Shown: piece by piece, positions 7,775-16,955 of the stretch
Layout: each line of letters begins with the position of its first letter
How positions within the stretch are numbered: the stretch's first letter is position 1
Assembly: GCA_964251965.1 (NCBI GenBank)
Contig: CAXULQ010000001.1
Coordinates: 558,001 to 622,000, forward strand
Length of the DNA: 64,000 bases
Reading direction: 5' to 3'
Source: Mucilaginibacter_A sp964251965
Lineage (GTDB): Bacteria; Bacteroidota; Bacteroidia; Sphingobacteriales; Sphingobacteriaceae
The notes under the pieces: model-generated
Told to the model about the DNA's origin: nothing
The model's input: the letters and a program-made list of their open reading frames with translations, nothing else
Database searches by the model: none
Made by a program: the position numbers and the translations under genes

Positions 7775-8911
7775 ATGAAAAAAAAGTTAACGGTTGCGGT
7801 AGATGTCCGAGACTTGAGAAAAGCGCAAACCGGTATTAAAACCTACTTGGAAGAACTGTGCCGCGAGTTTAAACAAATGAACAGCGACGAGTTACAATTC
7901 CATTTTTTGGATACTTCTTTCCCGGTTTATACTGGCACTAATAAAATATTGAAATGGACAGAACATTTTAGGTACCAATTATGGAAACAGGTTGTATTAC
8001 CGATAAAAGCCTGGTCAAAAAAATGCGATATTGTTTTTTGTGTTGATAACTGTGTGCCATATATACATTTGGGCTACGTAACCATTCCATCGATACATGA
8101 TGCGTTTTGCTTTGAGTCGCCGGAACAATATGGGAAACTGTGGCTGCTAATTTACAAACATACGACTACGCCTGGTGCACAAAGATCTCCGCTGGTGATT
8201 ACCGCAACTTCGCACGGTAAAAAACAAATCGCTCATTTCATGAACCTTGATCCAAAAAAGTTGATTGTGGTTCCTGATGGCCCGAAAAGAGTAAATTATA
8301 ATGTTGAAGCTAAGGATAGCGCATCACCATCGATACTAAATTCACTTCCGATAAGCACAGGCAATTACATTTTACACGTTGGGTCGATGTTTAAAAGAAA
8401 AAACCTGAACGCCTTGGTTATTGCATTTAGCGAACTAAAGAAAATTGGTTATCCAAAATTAAAGTTGGTATTGGCTGGATCGGTATCAACTCACAAAGCA
8501 CACACGGACTACGAATTAATTTTAGAAACCATAGCTAAACATGGCTTAAAAAATGATGTAGTTACGACCGGTTATTTAACAGACTCACAACTGGGGCAGT
8601 TATATAAAAATGCCTTGCTTTATGTTTTTCCATCGTTAAATGAAGGTTTCGGGTTACCGGTATTAGAAGCTTTCGAACACGATTTGCCAGTGCTTGTTTC
8701 TAACAATACCTGCCTGCCCGAAGTTGGCGGCGATGCCGTTCTGCAATTCGACCCTTTTGATACCGATGCCATTTTTAGGTCGATAAAAACAGTATTGGAT
8801 AATCCGGAACTGCAAAAAGAAATGGTTAAGAAAGGCCGCGAACGCCTCAAAGATTTTTCCTGGCAAAAAACAGCTTTGCAAATTGTGGACGTTTTTAAAA
8901 AGGTAGTTTAA
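7775..8911 (+). CDS. GT4-type glycosyltransferase
   Basis: A 378-residue retaining GT-B glycosyltransferase. The N-terminal half has VAVDVRDLRKAQTGIKTYLEEL, a variant of the glycine-rich acceptor-side loop, and SIHDAFCFE. The C-terminal half has ILHVGSMFKRKNLNAL, the EX7E motif EGFGLPVLE at residues 290-298 and NNTCLPEVGGDAV, the standard nucleotide-sugar site of GT4 enzymes. It starts a separate unit after a 145-bp spacer filled by three repeat copies, and converges with the next gene with a 4-base overlap. Family is clear; donor and acceptor are not. Confidence 0.87.
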   Translation: MKKKLTVAVDVRDLRKAQTGIKTYLEELCREFKQMNSDELQFHFLDTSFPVYTGTNKILKWTEHFRYQLWKQVVLPIKAWSKKCDIVFCVDNCVPYIHLGYVTIPSIHDAFCFESPEQYGKLWLLIYKHTTTPGAQRSPLVITATSHGKKQIAHFMNLDPKKLIVVPDGPKRVNYNVEAKDSASPSILNSLPISTGNYILHVGSMFKRKNLNALVIAFSELKKIGYPKLKLVLAGSVSTHKAHTDYELILETIAKHGLKNDVVTTGYLTDSQLGQLYKNALLYVFPSLNEGFGLPVLEAFEHDLPVLVSNNTCLPEVGGDAVLQFDPFDTDAIFRSIKTVLDNPELQKEMVKKGRERLKDFSWQKTALQIVDVFKKVV

Positions 8912-10011
8912 CTGTTCGTAAATACTTCTACATGCTCGTCTGCTACTTTTTCCCAGTTAAAAACACTTAACGCACGGATTTGCGCTTTTTCGGCAAGTGC
9001 CAGCATTTCAGGATAATTGGTTTCGCAGTAATTGATTTCTTCGGTCAACGAAGCAATATTTCCTTTTTTAAATTTGCGCGCGGTATCTAAAACGGCGTAT
9101 TCGTTCTCTTCAATATTACTTACAATCAGCGGCACGTTCAAGCCCATTACAGTTAACACAATTGGCGAAAGTCCTTCTACATCCGAAGGCTGAATGTAGC
9201 AATAAGCATTTTTTATCAGCGTATTTACTTCATCACCATAAATATAACCCGGAAAAAAAACACGGGTGTTGGCTAAATCCTGCAACTGCTTTTCGTAGGG
9301 TGAAGGGTTTGGCGAACCTCCAATCAAAACCAGCTTTTTTGAAGAATTGGAATTGATAAATGCCGGGATTAAATAATGCAGGCCCTTATCAGGAATAAAC
9401 CGCCCGATGAACAAATAGTACTCGCCTTTTTGCAGGTTATTTTTTGCCAGTACGTTACTTTGCCCTGCTCCCATCTCCACTTCGCTTCCAAAAGGGATAA
9501 ACTTAAACGTTTTTTTAAATTTATCTTCGAAAAGTTTTTTGGCGATAACGTTATCAAAAATAACTTCGTTAGGCCAATGGGCAGTTACAAAAGCAGAAAA
9601 CCGCAAATATAATTTTCCGTACCAGGGCCATTTATCACGTTTCCAATCCACACCGTCCTGGCTGATAAATACTTTTTTGCCAAACAAACGCAGCGGCAAA
9701 GCCCAAATACTGTTCCCGCCATTTTGGATGTGGACAATATCGGCCGTGTTATGAAAAATAATATCGAAAGTGCAGCGGAAAGAATGCCAAAGCGTATCAA
9801 AACCTTTTCTATTGATGGTTTTGATGCTTTTTACTGTAACGCCTTTGTATTCGTTAACATCAACAAAAGCGTTGGGATAATGCCTATTGTAGGCAACTAC
9901 GCTATGTCCTCTTTTTACCAATCTTGGAAATAGTTCAATAGCAAATTTATCAGCCCCTGCGGCACCTTTTGCAGGCGGGATTGACCGGAAGCCAAAAGCA
10001 GCGATACGCAT
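8908..10011 (-). CDS. GT4-type glycosyltransferase with altered EX7E motif
   Basis: A 367-residue GT-B protein. MRIAAFGFRSIPPAKGAAGADKFAIEL provides the N-terminal glycine-rich loop, and YYLFIGRFIPDKGLHYL begins the donor-binding half. Where GT4 enzymes usually have EX7E the sequence reads EGLSPIVLT, so the second acidic residue is Thr. Known families tolerate changes at this site, so it need not be inactive. It is 13 bases downstream of the RmlD-like reductase gene and probably co-transcribed with it. Cytoplasmic, without membrane segments. The sugar added is unknown. Confidence 0.82.
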   Translation of the reverse strand: MRIAAFGFRSIPPAKGAAGADKFAIELFPRLVKRGHSVVAYNRHYPNAFVDVNEYKGVTVKSIKTINRKGFDTLWHSFRCTFDIIFHNTADIVHIQNGGNSIWALPLRLFGKKVFISQDGVDWKRDKWPWYGKLYLRFSAFVTAHWPNEVIFDNVIAKKLFEDKFKKTFKFIPFGSEVEMGAGQSNVLAKNNLQKGEYYLFIGRFIPDKGLHYLIPAFINSNSSKKLVLIGGSPNPSPYEKQLQDLANTRVFFPGYIYGDEVNTLIKNAYCYIQPSDVEGLSPIVLTVMGLNVPLIVSNIEENEYAVLDTARKFKKGNIASLTEEINYCETNYPEMLALAEKAQIRALSVFNWEKVADEHVEVFTNS

Positions 10012-10024
10012 CGGGCGGATAAAT

Positions 10025-10966
10025 TTATAAAGTAGTATTTAATTCTTTTACAATAGTGATTTTGCCATCCAGGTAACCGGTATAGTAATCATCAATGTAT
10101 TCTTTTAAGGCTACTTTCCAATCACGCATAATATTCATATTGCGCAGTTCGAGTTTGCGGTTAATCAAACGTTCTGATGTTGGCCTGGGCGCAAAATAAG
10201 TATCTTTAAAATAACTGGAATTTACTTCGTGGAAAGTTACTTCCTGTTCTAAACCTAATATTTTTACCAGCTCCTGCGCAACTTCCCTGCGGCTGGTTTC
10301 GCCGTTGCAAACTAAGTTATACAAACCCCAGTATTCTTTCTCAATCAGTAATTTAACGTTTTTAGCAAAGTCGACCGTAAAAGTTGGTGTCCCGTCTCTA
10401 TCATTTACAATATGCAGGTCGCGCTTTCCACTGGCCAATTGTTTGATTAGTTTATTGATGAATTTTTTGTCTTTGTCTGGTCCGCCGCCCATCATCCATC
10501 CGGCCCGGCAGATAATGTAGCGTTTTGCATTTTCACGAACATAACGCTCGCCCATATATTTAGAACGTGCATAATGGCCGAGTGGGTTCGGTTCGTCCCA
10601 ATCGTCATAAAAATCTTTTTTGCCATCAAAAATCCCTGCGGTACTAATATAAAGCATCGGGATGTTTAATTGATTGGCGATGATAACCGCGTTTTCTACA
10701 GAAGTTGTATTGGTGAGGTAAGTATCTTCTAAATTGAGTTCGCAAAATTCGAGATCGGTATAAGCACCTAAATGGAACAGGTAATCAGGCTTAAAATTTT
10801 CTACATCTTTTTTATACAAATCAAAATTACGAAAATCTAAAAAGCTAAGCCAATTTTCATTTACATCTTTATCTGTGCATTTAATATCGTATTCGTTTTT
10901 AAAAATGCGGTAAAAAGCCTCGCCCAGCATACCACCCGCACCTGCAATGTAAATTCTTTTCTTCAT
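10025..10966 (-). CDS. RmlD-like NDP-4-keto-6-deoxysugar reductase
   Basis: A 313-residue short-chain dehydrogenase/reductase of the RmlD substrate-binding family. Visible: nucleotide-binding GAGGMLGEAF (residues 9-18), HLGAYTDLEFCE, the catalytic Ser/Thr in YISTAGIFDG, and Tyr132-x3-Lys136 in HYARSKY. RmlD enzymes reduce the 4-keto group of dTDP-4-keto-6-deoxysugars. No RmlA, B or C is present in the window, whereas Gmd (6670-7629) and the CDP-sugar genes (44047-48254) both generate 4-keto-6-deoxy sugars, so a reductase acting on a GDP- or CDP-linked sugar is a reasonable alternative. Followed at 13 bases by a glycosyltransferase gene. Confidence 0.8.
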   Translation of the reverse strand: MKKRIYIAGAGGMLGEAFYRIFKNEYDIKCTDKDVNENWLSFLDFRNFDLYKKDVENFKPDYLFHLGAYTDLEFCELNLEDTYLTNTTSVENAVIIANQLNIPMLYISTAGIFDGKKDFYDDWDEPNPLGHYARSKYMGERYVRENAKRYIICRAGWMMGGGPDKDKKFINKLIKQLASGKRDLHIVNDRDGTPTFTVDFAKNVKLLIEKEYWGLYNLVCNGETSRREVAQELVKILGLEQEVTFHEVNSSYFKDTYFAPRPTSERLINRKLELRNMNIMRDWKVALKEYIDDYYTGYLDGKITIVKELNTTL

Positions 10967-11335
10967 ATGGAAGTTTTAGCTATCACGGCTAACCTTTTAG
11001 ACGTTCTAAGCAGTAGCAGGTTTATTTAATAATACCTATAACTCCAAAAGTAACTTTTTTTGCCTCAAACCAGAATAATTTTTTAAAACACAGTTAAATC
11101 CTTGTTCTACAATTTATTTTTAAGCTTTAAAATTTACTTTTCGTCAGATACTATAACTAACATTTAACAAATTTTATCTTGTAAAAGAAGCATTTGTTCT
11201 ACTAAGTACCTACTATTGATTATACCAATGGCATTTATACGAGTGTCATTTGCTTTTGTTTCACTTATTTTTCTTATCTAAAAAAAGAATTTTATCAATT
11301 AAGTTAACTGGTCGTGTCAAAAAGCTCAACCTTAT
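10967..11335. other. Intergenic stretch with one repeat copy
   Basis: 369 bases, AT-rich, between two minus-strand genes. No coding potential is visible. The only recognisable element is the repeat core at 11180-11193. Confidence 0.7.
11180..11193 (+). repeat. Dispersed repeat core
   Basis: TGTAAAAGAAGCAT, preceded by TTTTA as in most family members. It lies alone in the spacer between the methyltransferase gene and the RmlD-like gene, in antisense orientation to both. Confidence 0.75.
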
Positions 11336-11989
11336 TTATTGCTGTTTTATAATCAAAACAAAATCCATTGTTGAAAAGAACTTTTTATTTCGATGGATGA
11401 TGTAATTTTTAACATTCAATTCCTTTAGCATCTTTTTTATATCATTGATGCTCAGCAAATTCATGTAAGTGCCTGATGCCCAAGCTTTACCGATCATCCG
11501 AAGAACTATATCAAAATATTTTTTAGGCAGATAATGCAAAAATGGCAGCCGGGTGTGCACCTCAATAGGAAACCAACGATTTGGGGTAGTGATGAAAGTG
11601 CTTTTGCTCGTCCTAATTAGCTCACTTAAAAAAAGCAATTGTTTTTCGTAAGTACCTACATGTTCAATCACTGCGTTTGACCAGGCTATATCAAATTCTT
11701 TATCTGCAAAAGGGAAATAATTGCCATCGTAGGATACTACTTTTACCTCCGGAAAGTTTTTTTTAAATTTTGGTGCATCTTCTATTCCAAGTGCGGTGAT
11801 ATTATTTTTGTAAGGATAGTTTTTCTCCAGAAAATTAACGGCGAGGTAAGCATCATCTTCTGTAAAACCTACATCTAATATTTTTGTATCAGGAGTAGGT
11901 TGCATTTGCTCTAAAAAATAGTTGTATTTTTTTTGCCTATTCTTTGTGGAGATATTTATAGCGAGGTTTTTGGCGAAATTTTTAAGCAT
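11336..11989 (-). CDS. Class I SAM-dependent methyltransferase
   Basis: A 217-residue protein of the Methyltransf_11 type. The SAM-binding motif I is at about residues 37-46 (KILDVGFTED, a variant of the glycine-rich loop), the later acidic strand in DIAWSNAVIEHVG is typical of motif IV, and TTPNRWFPIEVHTRLPFLHYLP is characteristic of methyltransferases found in glycan clusters. It probably methylates a sugar or another small molecule in the locus. Monocistronic on this strand, with the divergent glycosyltransferase at 12164 starting 174 bases away. Confidence 0.8.
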   Translation of the reverse strand: MLKNFAKNLAINISTKNRQKKYNYFLEQMQPTPDTKILDVGFTEDDAYLAVNFLEKNYPYKNNITALGIEDAPKFKKNFPEVKVVSYDGNYFPFADKEFDIAWSNAVIEHVGTYEKQLLFLSELIRTSKSTFITTPNRWFPIEVHTRLPFLHYLPKKYFDIVLRMIGKAWASGTYMNLLSINDIKKMLKELNVKNYIIHRNKKFFSTMDFVLIIKQQ

Positions 11990-12163
11990 AAATTTTAACT
12001 TAAATATTACTTATGTAGCAAGTTGAGAATTGTGCAATGCTAACTAATTGGTATTGGTTTTACAAAAACGGTTATCACAACTTTTGAATTGGCAGGATAT
12101 TATTTGAATTTCATTCAGTCCAATAATACCTTTAAACAAACCGTAGAAACTTACATATTATAA

Positions 12164-13396
12164 ATGAATATTCTTGTAGTAAACTGGACGTGGTATCCAA
12201 GCGGCGGAGACTGGACTTATGTAGAAAACATCTGTAAAATTTATCAGCAAAAAGGCCATCAGGTTGTTTCGTTTTCGATGAAAGACGACCGGAATTTTCC
12301 TTCTGCTTATGCTGATTATTTCATTGAAAACATTGATTATAAAAAGGTTGATAAAAGAAGCATCACGGCCGGCATTAAAGTGGTCAGCAAAAGCATTTAC
12401 TCCTCCGAAGCGCAAAAAAATTTAGAGAAGCTTTTGGCTGATGTTAAAATCGATTTTGCGCACATCAACGTAATCCATCATTACATCACGCCAACCATTT
12501 TAAAAATCCTGAAAGAAAAAAAGATTCCGATTATCTGGACTTTGCATGAATATACGCCAATTTGCCCCGAAAGTACTTTTATCAGTCATGGCCAAATTTG
12601 CGAAAAGTGTTTTGGCGGGAAATTTTATAATTGCGTTACGCATTCCTGCAAAAAAGGATCTTACTTGGCCAGCACGGTTGCGGCTTTAGAAAACTATGTC
12701 CATCAATACCTAAATTATTATGCTTACGTAGATTATTACGTTTGCCCTTCTGTTTTTTTGTACGAAAAATTCAAATCTTTTAATTTTTTCAAGGAAAAAT
12801 TAGTTCAGTTATACCACGGATATGATTACTTGGAAATTGAGGCTGCAAAGTCAGTTTCAAATCCTGATCGAGAAAAATACATTGTTTTTGTAGGACGGCT
12901 TGAAAAAATAAAAGGCGCACACACGGTATTAAAAGCAATGAAATCTTGCCCTGATATCCAACTTAAAATAATCGGGACTGGCACGCAGGAAAACGAATTA
13001 AAAGATTTTAAGGCGGAACATCAACTTAACCACGTAGAATTTATGGGTAAAAAGAGCAAGCAGGAAACACTTCAAATTATTTATAATGCTGAGTTTCTAA
13101 TTTGCGCTTCCGAATGGTACGAGGTTTTGGGCTTTACGGTGGTTGAAGCGATGGCTTTAGGCAAACCCGTTATTGGTTCGGCAATTGGTGCCATACCAGA
13201 AATGGTGATTGAAAATTATACAGGAATTTTGTTTGAACCGAGCAATGCCAATCAATTAGCAGCTGCAATTAAATTACTTTATAGCAATGAGGATTCAATT
13301 GTAGCGATGGGCAAAAATGCGTTACAGCACATCCATCAATTAATCAACAATGAAAAACATTTCGAAGGCCTGCAAAAATTGATTGTGGGCTTGTAA
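12164..13396 (+). CDS. GT4-type glycosyltransferase with cysteine cluster
   Basis: A 410-residue GT-B enzyme. The acceptor-side loop is NWTWYPSGGDWTYVENI. TLHEYTPICPE is followed by a Cys-rich insert (about residues 132-165, cysteines in ICEKC and NCVTHSC) seen in a subgroup of GT4 enzymes and possibly structural. The donor half has IVFVGRLEKIKGAHTVL and the EX7E motif EVLGFTVVE at residues 320-328, then GKPVIGSAIGAIPE. The gene contains an exact copy of the dispersed repeat core (12350-12363) encoding DKRSI. It stands alone upstream of the Wza-like gene, separated by 146 bases that hold another repeat copy. Confidence 0.87.
   Translation: MNILVVNWTWYPSGGDWTYVENICKIYQQKGHQVVSFSMKDDRNFPSAYADYFIENIDYKKVDKRSITAGIKVVSKSIYSSEAQKNLEKLLADVKIDFAHINVIHHYITPTILKILKEKKIPIIWTLHEYTPICPESTFISHGQICEKCFGGKFYNCVTHSCKKGSYLASTVAALENYVHQYLNYYAYVDYYVCPSVFLYEKFKSFNFFKEKLVQLYHGYDYLEIEAAKSVSNPDREKYIVFVGRLEKIKGAHTVLKAMKSCPDIQLKIIGTGTQENELKDFKAEHQLNHVEFMGKKSKQETLQIIYNAEFLICASEWYEVLGFTVVEAMALGKPVIGSAIGAIPEMVIENYTGILFEPSNANQLAAAIKLLYSNEDSIVAMGKNALQHIHQLINNEKHFEGLQKLIVGL
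12350..12363 (+). repeat. Exact dispersed repeat core inside a glycosyltransferase gene
   Basis: GATAAAAGAAGCAT, all 14 bases identical to the intergenic core, translated as DKRSI. It is the only perfect 14-base copy found inside a coding region. Confidence 0.6.
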
Positions 13397-13421
13397 GAAA
13401 ATCTCATACTGTTTTTATAGG

Positions 13422-13435
13422 GATAAAAGAAGCAT
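13422..13435 (+). repeat. Dispersed repeat core
   Basis: Exact GATAAAAGAAGCAT, preceded by TTTTTA at a few bases, 25 bases after the stop of the glycosyltransferase gene and well upstream of the Wza-like gene. Confidence 0.85.
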
Positions 13436-13506
13436 GAACAAACAGGCTAATACACATTCCTACTAAATTGCCGGTTCTGGTTACGAGTTTAGACAATTTA
13501 ATATTT

Positions 13507-13514
13507 TAGATTTG
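13507..13514 (+). promoter_or_regulatory. Candidate -7 box of the wza-wzz unit
   Basis: TAGATTTG matches the Bacteroidota TAnnTTTG consensus 28 bases before the ATG at 13543. No convincing -33 TTTG lies at the expected distance (GTTTAG at 13487-13492 is the nearest), so this is tentative. Confidence 0.35.
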
Positions 13515-13542
13515 CACCGCTAAATTTAACACTCGTTTGCAC

Positions 13543-15885
13543 ATGCGCATTAAATATCTGCTCTATATATTTTTTATATTTCTAATCATTTTTTCAAAAA
13601 AATCTGCAGCCCAAAGCATGTCCATGGCAGATCTTCCCAACGTTAAAGTAAACCAGTTAACCGATGAACAAATAACACTTGCATGGAAAAAATTACAGGA
13701 TTTAGGAATATCAGAACAAGATGCTTATAAGTTACTCGCCCAAAAAGGAATGCCTGCAGGCGAAGTAGAAGATTTGAAAAACCGGATAACTTTATTAGGT
13801 TTAAACAAAAAGGCGGCAACTAAATCTTCATCAACGGCAGAAAAACAAAAAATAGATTTTTCAAGGTCTCTAAATGATAGCATTATTACTCCGCAATTTG
13901 TTAAACCTTCCCCGCCTCCAACGCCCAAACCTGTTTTAAATGTTTACGGCACTGATTTTTTCAATCAAACTTCCATTAAGTTTGAACCTAATTTTAGCGT
14001 TGCGACGCCAAAAAGTTATGTTTTAGGCCCTGGAGATGAAGTCATAGTACTTTTAACTGGTTTAAACGAAAGCAGTATTCGTTCTAAAATCAGTCCTGAA
14101 GGAAACCTGCAAATTCCTTATGCAGGAATCATATACCTGAACGGATTTACTATCGAACAGGCTACAAATCTGATTAAAAGCAAAATGACCAGAGTTTATC
14201 CTGCATTAACTTCTGGCCAAACCCATTTAACCGTAAATTTAGGCAATACAAGAAGCATCAAAATTACGTTGATCGGCGAAGTAAAAACGCCAGGTTCCTA
14301 CACGCTTTCATCCTTATCAACCTTATTTAACGCTTTATACAATTCCGGCGGGCCAAATGCAAACGGTTCTTTAAGGTATATTGAGTTGATCAGAAACAAT
14401 AAAGTTTACAAAACAGTTGATTTTTACAGCTTTTTGCAGAAGGGTTTATTAGATGGAAACGTCCGGCTGGAAGATCAGGATGTAATCAATATACCGGTTT
14501 ACAGAAAAAGGGTCAGCATCAGCGGAGAAGTAAAACGGCCGGCTATTTACGAACTGAAAGAAAACGAACAGTTGGATGAGCTGATTAAATATGCAGGCGG
14601 TTATACAGATATTGCTTACAAAGGAATAGCAAAAATCGACCAGATCAATACTTTAGAACGCGAAGTAAAAGATGTACCAGCCAATCTTTTTGCAAATTAC
14701 ACTCCTCATAATGGTGATTTTGTGCAAGTTGGTGCAATCACAAACCGTTATACTAACAGAATTGTGTTGGAAGGAGCAGTTTATCGTCCCGGTATTTACG
14801 AATTGACTGCTGGTTTCACTTTGTCCGAACTTTTAAAAACTGCACAGGGATTAAAACCGGATGCTTATATTGAACGCGGCTACATTAAAAGAACTCTCCC
14901 TAACTTAGAGAAAGATTTTATACCGTTTAAACCAAGTGATGTTATTAACGGTAAAAGTGATATCCCCTTGTTGCGGGAAGATTCTGTTGTGATTCAGGAC
15001 CGTACCGTATTTACATCAAACCAAAAGGTAACGGTTAACGGTTACGTTAGAAAACCTTCCATTTTTACTTATCGTAAAGGCTTAAAGTTGGCTGATGCAA
15101 TTGCCATGTCCGGAGGTTTTGATGATGAAGCGGCCGATCATCATGTTGAAGTATCCAGGATTATCAAAAATGAATCTGACAGTGTTGCCAATCAACTGGT
15201 AAGTACTTTTATTGTAAATATGGACGATAAAAACAGTAGTCCGGATATTGAACTGCAACCGATGGATTATATTAACGTGCCGCGTTTGGTTAATTATCGG
15301 TCGCTGGGCAATATCAGCATTAAAGGCGAAGTTGTGTTTCCAGGCGATTATGCCGTACAAAAGCGGGATGAAACAGCAATTGAATTTTTGAAAAGGGCCG
15401 GAGGCATAACGCCTTATGGCTCGGTTGAAAATGCACAGGTTTACAGAAATGGGATACGTGTAAACCTTGATTTAACAGATTCAAATACAGTTACCAACCC
15501 AAAAACCCACAGCAATATGATATTGTTGCCTGGCGACAGCGTTTATGTTCCGCGCATTGTTTCTTATGTAGAAGTTTCTGGTGCTGTTAATAATCCTCAA
15601 TACATTAGTTACAATGGCCACAGGTTTAAATATTATATTAATGCAGCAGCAGGCATTCAAGAAAATGCAAGGCTAAAAGGAGCATACATTAAATATCCGA
15701 ATGGATTAAACCGGCCGGTAAGGCATTTTTTATTTTTCCGCAATTACCCAACTGTAAAACCTGGAAGTAAAATTATAGTCCCGGAGAAAACGCCGCAAAA
15801 ATTTAAAATAGGCTTTGGCGATTTGGGAAGCATTGCCACCGCTTTAACTGCATTAGTAAGTATATTTGTTATTTTACGAAAATAG
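13543..15885 (+). CDS. Wza-type polysaccharide export protein with SLBB domains
   Basis: Periplasmic/outer-membrane export protein of 780 residues; the frame extends two codons to a TTG but ATG 13543 is followed directly by a signal peptide (MRIKYLLYIFFIFLIIFSKKSAAQ). After a short region with LTDEQI and LGISEQDAYKLL comes the Poly_export domain (VLGPGDEVIVLL, SPEGNLQIPYAG, about residues 155-240), then several SLBB repeats (for example KITLIGEVKTPGSYTL, VSISGEVKRPAIYEL, VVLEGAVYRPGIYEL-like segments) and a C-terminal hydrophobic helix ending ILRK. It is far longer than E. coli Wza (about 380 residues), as usual in Bacteroidota. Two bases separate it from the Wzz-like gene. A paralogue is at 40010-42487. 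Confidence 0.9.
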   Translation: MRIKYLLYIFFIFLIIFSKKSAAQSMSMADLPNVKVNQLTDEQITLAWKKLQDLGISEQDAYKLLAQKGMPAGEVEDLKNRITLLGLNKKAATKSSSTAEKQKIDFSRSLNDSIITPQFVKPSPPPTPKPVLNVYGTDFFNQTSIKFEPNFSVATPKSYVLGPGDEVIVLLTGLNESSIRSKISPEGNLQIPYAGIIYLNGFTIEQATNLIKSKMTRVYPALTSGQTHLTVNLGNTRSIKITLIGEVKTPGSYTLSSLSTLFNALYNSGGPNANGSLRYIELIRNNKVYKTVDFYSFLQKGLLDGNVRLEDQDVINIPVYRKRVSISGEVKRPAIYELKENEQLDELIKYAGGYTDIAYKGIAKIDQINTLEREVKDVPANLFANYTPHNGDFVQVGAITNRYTNRIVLEGAVYRPGIYELTAGFTLSELLKTAQGLKPDAYIERGYIKRTLPNLEKDFIPFKPSDVINGKSDIPLLREDSVVIQDRTVFTSNQKVTVNGYVRKPSIFTYRKGLKLADAIAMSGGFDDEAADHHVEVSRIIKNESDSVANQLVSTFIVNMDDKNSSPDIELQPMDYINVPRLVNYRSLGNISIKGEVVFPGDYAVQKRDETAIEFLKRAGGITPYGSVENAQVYRNGIRVNLDLTDSNTVTNPKTHSNMILLPGDSVYVPRIVSYVEVSGAVNNPQYISYNGHRFKYYINAAAGIQENARLKGAYIKYPNGLNRPVRHFLFFRNYPTVKPGSKIIVPEKTPQKFKIGFGDLGSIATALTALVSIFVILRK

Positions 15886-15887
15886 TA

Positions 15888-16955
15888 ATGAACCAGGAAA
15901 ATCCAGCTTATCCATACGAACCAGAATTTTCTCTTAAAAAACTACTTTCAGATCGTATCAACGATGTTACATATGTGCTGAAGTTTAAAAAAACGCTGGC
16001 ATTTGTTTTAATTATTGGTGCGTTGCTCGGTGCCCTAACTGCCTGGTTTTGGAAACCGACTTATACTGCACGTTTAACTTTTGTGGTGGACGATTCAAAA
16101 TCATCAGGAAGTGCGGGTGGCTTAGCTTCTTTGGCTGGCCAATTTGGTTTTAATTTAGATGGATTAGGTGGCGCAAGTGGCGTTTTAGCAGGCGATAATG
16201 TGCAGGAGTTGATCAAAAGCCAAAAGCTAATCAAAAAAACTTTATTAACGCCTTATGATAGTTCACAAACTTTAGCGGATCGATACGCAGTAGTTTATAA
16301 ACTGAACAAAAAATGGTTAAAATATAGTCCTGATGGAAAAATCACGCGTTTCCCTCTGAATGATAAACACAATACCCGATTGCAGGACAGTTTGTTGCAT
16401 GAGATGACTACTTTGATTTTAGACGGAGAGTTTGGAATTGCTAAAACCGATAAAAAATTAGGTTTTTTTGAGGTAAACACGACAATGAGGGACGAAAAGC
16501 TTGCGCAGCTTTTTTGTATTAGAATGATCAAACAGTCCACCGATTTTTTTATCAGTACCAAAACCAAACGTTTAAGGAACAATGTTAACCGTTTACAACA
16601 TCGTGCAGATAGCATTGGCATGATCCTTAACCGTAAAACTTACGCTGCATCGGCTGCAAACCAAAGTTTGTTAGACCTTAACCCGGCTTATACAAGTGCA
16701 AATGCGAATGTGGATATCCGCGAACGAGATAAAATTGTTTTATCAACTATTTTTTCTGAAACAGTTAAAAACTTAGAATCCAGCAAAACGATGCTGGCGC
16801 AGGAAACACCAACTGTTCAGATTGTAGATGAACCAGAACTGCCTTTAAAAAAGAATACGCTTAAATATTCTATCGGCATATTAACGGGTGTTTTACTATC
16901 CGGGATATTGTTTAGCTTTTATGTTTTGCTATCCAGGAGAGCGCTTAAAATCTAA
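15888..16955 (+). CDS. Wzz/GumC-like chain-length determinant without kinase domain
   Basis: A 355-residue inner-membrane polysaccharide co-polymerase. Hydrophobic segments at about residues 37-58 and near the C-terminus (YSIGILTGVLLSGILFSFYVLL) flank a periplasmic domain with WKPTYTARLTFVVDD, the glycine-rich SAGGLASLAGQFGF and the conserved terminal-helix entry ETPTVQIVDEPELPLKK before the second membrane segment. No Walker A/B tyrosine-kinase domain follows, so chain-length control would not include an attached kinase. Directly behind the Wza-like gene, with 2 bases between them. Its 3' end overlaps the convergent Wzi-like gene by 11 bases. Paralogue at 38906-39979. Confidence 0.88.
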   Translation: MNQENPAYPYEPEFSLKKLLSDRINDVTYVLKFKKTLAFVLIIGALLGALTAWFWKPTYTARLTFVVDDSKSSGSAGGLASLAGQFGFNLDGLGGASGVLAGDNVQELIKSQKLIKKTLLTPYDSSQTLADRYAVVYKLNKKWLKYSPDGKITRFPLNDKHNTRLQDSLLHEMTTLILDGEFGIAKTDKKLGFFEVNTTMRDEKLAQLFCIRMIKQSTDFFISTKTKRLRNNVNRLQHRADSIGMILNRKTYAASAANQSLLDLNPAYTSANANVDIRERDKIVLSTIFSETVKNLESSKTMLAQETPTVQIVDEPELPLKKNTLKYSIGILTGVLLSGILFSFYVLLSRRALKI

